From NCBI GenBank assembly GCA_017475875.1, contig JAFVET010000089.1:1-7661 (forward strand): a stretch of DNA of 7,661 nt, given 5' to 3'. Below the pieces are notes generated by a model. It saw nothing but the letters and a program-made list of their open reading frames with translations. It did no database searches and had not been told where the DNA came from. How positions within the stretch are numbered: position 1 is the first letter of the stretch; the number at the start of each line of letters is the position of its first letter. Below, piece after piece: positions 6,050-7,661 of this stretch. A program made the translations under genes and the position numbers. The DNA comes from Candidatus Methanomethylophilaceae archaeon (GTDB lineage Archaea; Thermoplasmatota; Thermoplasmata; Methanomassiliicoccales; Methanomethylophilaceae).

Positions 6050-6064
6050 TCTGTCACGCCGATG

Positions 6065-6574
6065 TTCCATCCCCATGGTGATTTCGGACGTTTCATGTCC
6101 GGTTCCATAGACATCGAGTTCTCGGAAAGGGGTGTTCTGGGGAAGGCCCCCGGGGTGGAGGAGCACCACGTCTACGACAGCGGCATATACCTGCTAACCA
6201 GGGACGACGATCCCCTCGCCTCGCGCGACGAGATTCGCGAGGAGGACCTTGGGGGAAGGGTTCTGATGGTCGGCGGAGGGTCCCCGCCGAAACTGAAGGA
6301 CGTCCAACAGCGCGTTCTGAAACAGCCCGACGTGGACTATTTCAACAGCGACGACCACGACACGACCCTCGTCAACGTCGCGGCGGGGGTCGGGATATGC
6401 CTGTCCCCAGGGTTCCTGATGGGCGACGAGAGGGGGATAAAATGGACGAGGTTCGTCTGTCCGGAGACGTTCGACTGCGTGCTCTGCACCAGGGCGAACG
6501 ACGACCGCGAATCGGTACGGCGGTTGGTGGAGATCATCGTGGAGGAATACGGTTCGTACGAAGGGCCGCTCTGA
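6065..6574 (+). pseudogene. LysR-type transcriptional regulator, C-terminal effector domain only (N-terminal DNA-binding half missing)
   Basis: About 169 codons up to a TGA at 6574 match the second part of a LysR effector-binding domain. There is an SGSIDIEFSE strand-helix (near 6098-6127), a VYDSGIYLL strand, the DDPLASRDEI segment (about 6206-6232) and EEDLGGRVLM. These are followed by the typical VAAGVGICLSPGF turn and strand (about 6380-6418) and the final helix ESVRRLVEIIVEEYG. LysR proteins are about 290-310 residues, with the helix-turn-helix in the first 60. No such sequence is found upstream in any plus-strand frame. The open frame does extend upstream to 5750, but that part runs antisense through the acetyltransferase remnant and does not resemble LysR. 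An ATG at 6062 or 6095 could in principle start an isolated effector fragment, but no Shine-Dalgarno is evident. It probably has no regulatory function now. Confidence 0.75.
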
Positions 6575-6752
6575 CCGGTGGTCCCGTCTTCGCCCCAGGA
6601 TCAGCCCAGGTGGCTACCGTGTCGGAGGAGGGACTAACCCACGTTGAATGCACCTAGGCCGCCCCTGGACCTTCCCAGGCACCGTAAACGGCCTCGGACC
6701 TTCAGGAACACGTGCTGCTGAGGCCCTCTCGAGAACGGACGGGACTGCGGCG
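6575..6752. other. Convergent intergenic region with a stem-loop
   Basis: No gene is seen between the LysR remnant and the ATPase gene that faces it. An interrupted stem-loop can form at 6656-6694: AGGCCG (6656-6661) with CGGCCT (6689-6694), enclosing CCTGG (6664-6668) with CCAGG (6675-6679). There is no T run, so a standard archaeal terminator is not supported. A TCTCGAGA palindrome lies at about 6727-6734. Confidence 0.45.
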
Positions 6753-7661
6753 TCACAGACATATCGCCATGTACATCGGCAGATACAGCAGGTCGCCGTC
6801 TTTCCTGAGGTCCTTCGCATGCAACACGTAGCACTGGCCGAGGTGCTTCGAATAGACGTCCCTCACGTAATCTAGGGATGCGTGGGACGTGCTTTTCCCG
6901 GTCTTCACCTCGATCGCGGACAACCTGTTTCCGACTTTTATAAGGAAATCGACCTCGGACCTGTTCTTATCCTGTTTTCCACCATCCATCTCTTTGTAGA
7001 ACGCGTGAAAGAAGAGCCTGTGCCCGTTGGCCCTGAGCATCTGTGCGACCATGTTCTCGGCGAACATCCCCTCGTTCAGGTGTAGACGGTCCTGCAGGAT
7101 GTCCACGTACACCTCGTGCTCCACAGTCTCATCGGTGCCGATGGCCAGAGTGACCAACAGGCCCGTGTCCCCGGAGTACAGTTTCATCGTCGACATGTCC
7201 CGGTTCAACCCCAAGGCGAAACTCGGATTTGTGGAATTATAACATGTGTTGACGATCATCGAGTCCTCGAGCCAACATATCGGATCCTCGTAATTGGTGA
7301 ACTTCCCGTTCTTGTCTAAGTCCGCGAGATTGAACGTCTTGTTACGTTTGGACAGCTCTAAGGGTATCGCTTCATACAGAGCCGCCGTCTTTCTGCGGTT
7401 GGCCTTCGTACGCTTGCCTATATCCTCCTTGTAAAGATAGATTATCTGCTTCTTGATACGCTCGACTTTCGAGAAATCCCTGGTGGATGCGTACTCGGAC
7501 ACCGCTCTCGGCATCCCTCCGACGATCATGTACCTCCTGAACGTGTCCATGATCGCCGAATGGACCCCGTCGCCGAGCGGTGTTGCGGATTCGAAATGCC
7601 GCCTGATTGTCGGAACGGTCACTTCGTCCCCCAGTGCCCAACAGAATTCCTCGAAATCCAT
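6753..7661 (-). CDS. C-terminal part of an AAA-type ATPase with DUF4143 / PD-(D/E)XK-like domain, cut by the right window edge
   Basis: The 302 visible residues are the back part of the widespread ATPase-DUF4143 proteins. The segment begins MDFEEFCWALGD, which in this family is internal, after the Walker A/B ATPase half. The ATG at the very edge is therefore probably not the true start and the gene continues beyond 7661. Next come FRRYMIVGGMPRAV (about 41-54), KVERIKKQIIYLYKEDIGKR (about 65-84) and a winged-helix-like region with LADLDKNGKF. DUF4143 follows, with LYSGDTGLLVTLAIG and the nuclease-like pattern SEVDFLI (D238) then SAIEVKTGK (E251, K253). The conserved Asp, Glu and Lys fit a PD-(D/E)XK fold, though a nuclease activity is not established for the family. 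Such genes are often present in many copies in methanogens. The reading frame is intact to its TGA at 6753, and the gene converges on the LysR remnant. Confidence 0.85.
   Translation of the reverse strand: MDFEEFCWALGDEVTVPTIRRHFESATPLGDGVHSAIMDTFRRYMIVGGMPRAVSEYASTRDFSKVERIKKQIIYLYKEDIGKRTKANRRKTAALYEAIPLELSKRNKTFNLADLDKNGKFTNYEDPICWLEDSMIVNTCYNSTNPSFALGLNRDMSTMKLYSGDTGLLVTLAIGTDETVEHEVYVDILQDRLHLNEGMFAENMVAQMLRANGHRLFFHAFYKEMDGGKQDKNRSEVDFLIKVGNRLSAIEVKTGKSTSHASLDYVRDVYSKHLGQCYVLHAKDLRKDGDLLYLPMYMAICL

Noticed and set aside
5750..6064. Upstream extension of the LysR open frame as its N-terminal helix-turn-helix
   Set aside because: The translated residues contain no LysR helix-turn-helix pattern, and the stretch is antisense to a recognisable acetyltransferase end. 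The extension is probably open by chance.
1..7661. CRISPR array, insertion sequence or toxin-antitoxin/defence island
   Set aside because: No regularly spaced repeats, transposase motifs or paired terminal repeats were seen. The DUF4143 protein alone does not establish a defence system.

Overview
The window looks archaeal and most resembles a methanogen of the Methanomassiliicoccales (Thermoplasmata). This is inferred from moderately high-GC coding DNA, AT-rich TATA-type promoters about 25 bases ahead of probable transcription starts, mixed Shine-Dalgarno use, an uncleaved N-terminal membrane anchor on a dockerin-bearing solute-binding protein, and a DUF4143-type ATPase. I could not run a search to confirm the lineage.

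Layout. At the left edge (1-70, minus) is the start of a membrane protein that runs out of the window. A 172-base divergent intergenic region with several inverted repeats separates it from a plus-strand pair: a TauE/SafE-family membrane transporter (243-1067) and an overlapping small three-helix membrane protein of the DUF1634 type (1060-1320). Facing them is a complete four-gene minus-strand ABC importer of the iron-siderophore/cobalamin (FecBCDE/BtuCDF) class. In transcription order it comprises a dockerin-bearing solute-binding protein (5673-4369), an ATPase (4332-3439) and two different FecCD permeases (3500-2361 and 2415-1354). The last three genes overlap by 62 and 55 bases, each downstream start having a good Shine-Dalgarno inside the upstream gene, so translational coupling is likely. 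A GC-only hairpin fills the gap between binding-protein and ATPase genes. The promoter carries TTAG/CTAA half-sites between the TATA box and the predicted start, where a DtxR-type metal repressor would bind.

Upstream of the importer (5674-6752) the DNA is damaged. The last ~30 codons of a hexapeptide-repeat acetyltransferase (minus, stop at 5954) meet head-on the last ~170 codons of a LysR-type regulator (plus, stop at 6574). Neither has its front half, so a rearrangement junction lies near 6046-6075. After a 178-base gap with a stem-loop comes the C-terminal part of an ATPase/DUF4143 protein with a PD-(D/E)XK-like motif (6753-7661, minus), whose ATPase half lies beyond the right edge.

Most noteworthy are the junction of two gene remnants, the mutually exclusive hairpins ahead of the TauE/SafE gene, the dockerin module on an importer binding protein, and the candidate metal-responsive operator. 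I found no CRISPR array, complete IS element, rRNA or tRNA, and no clearly new defence-type system.
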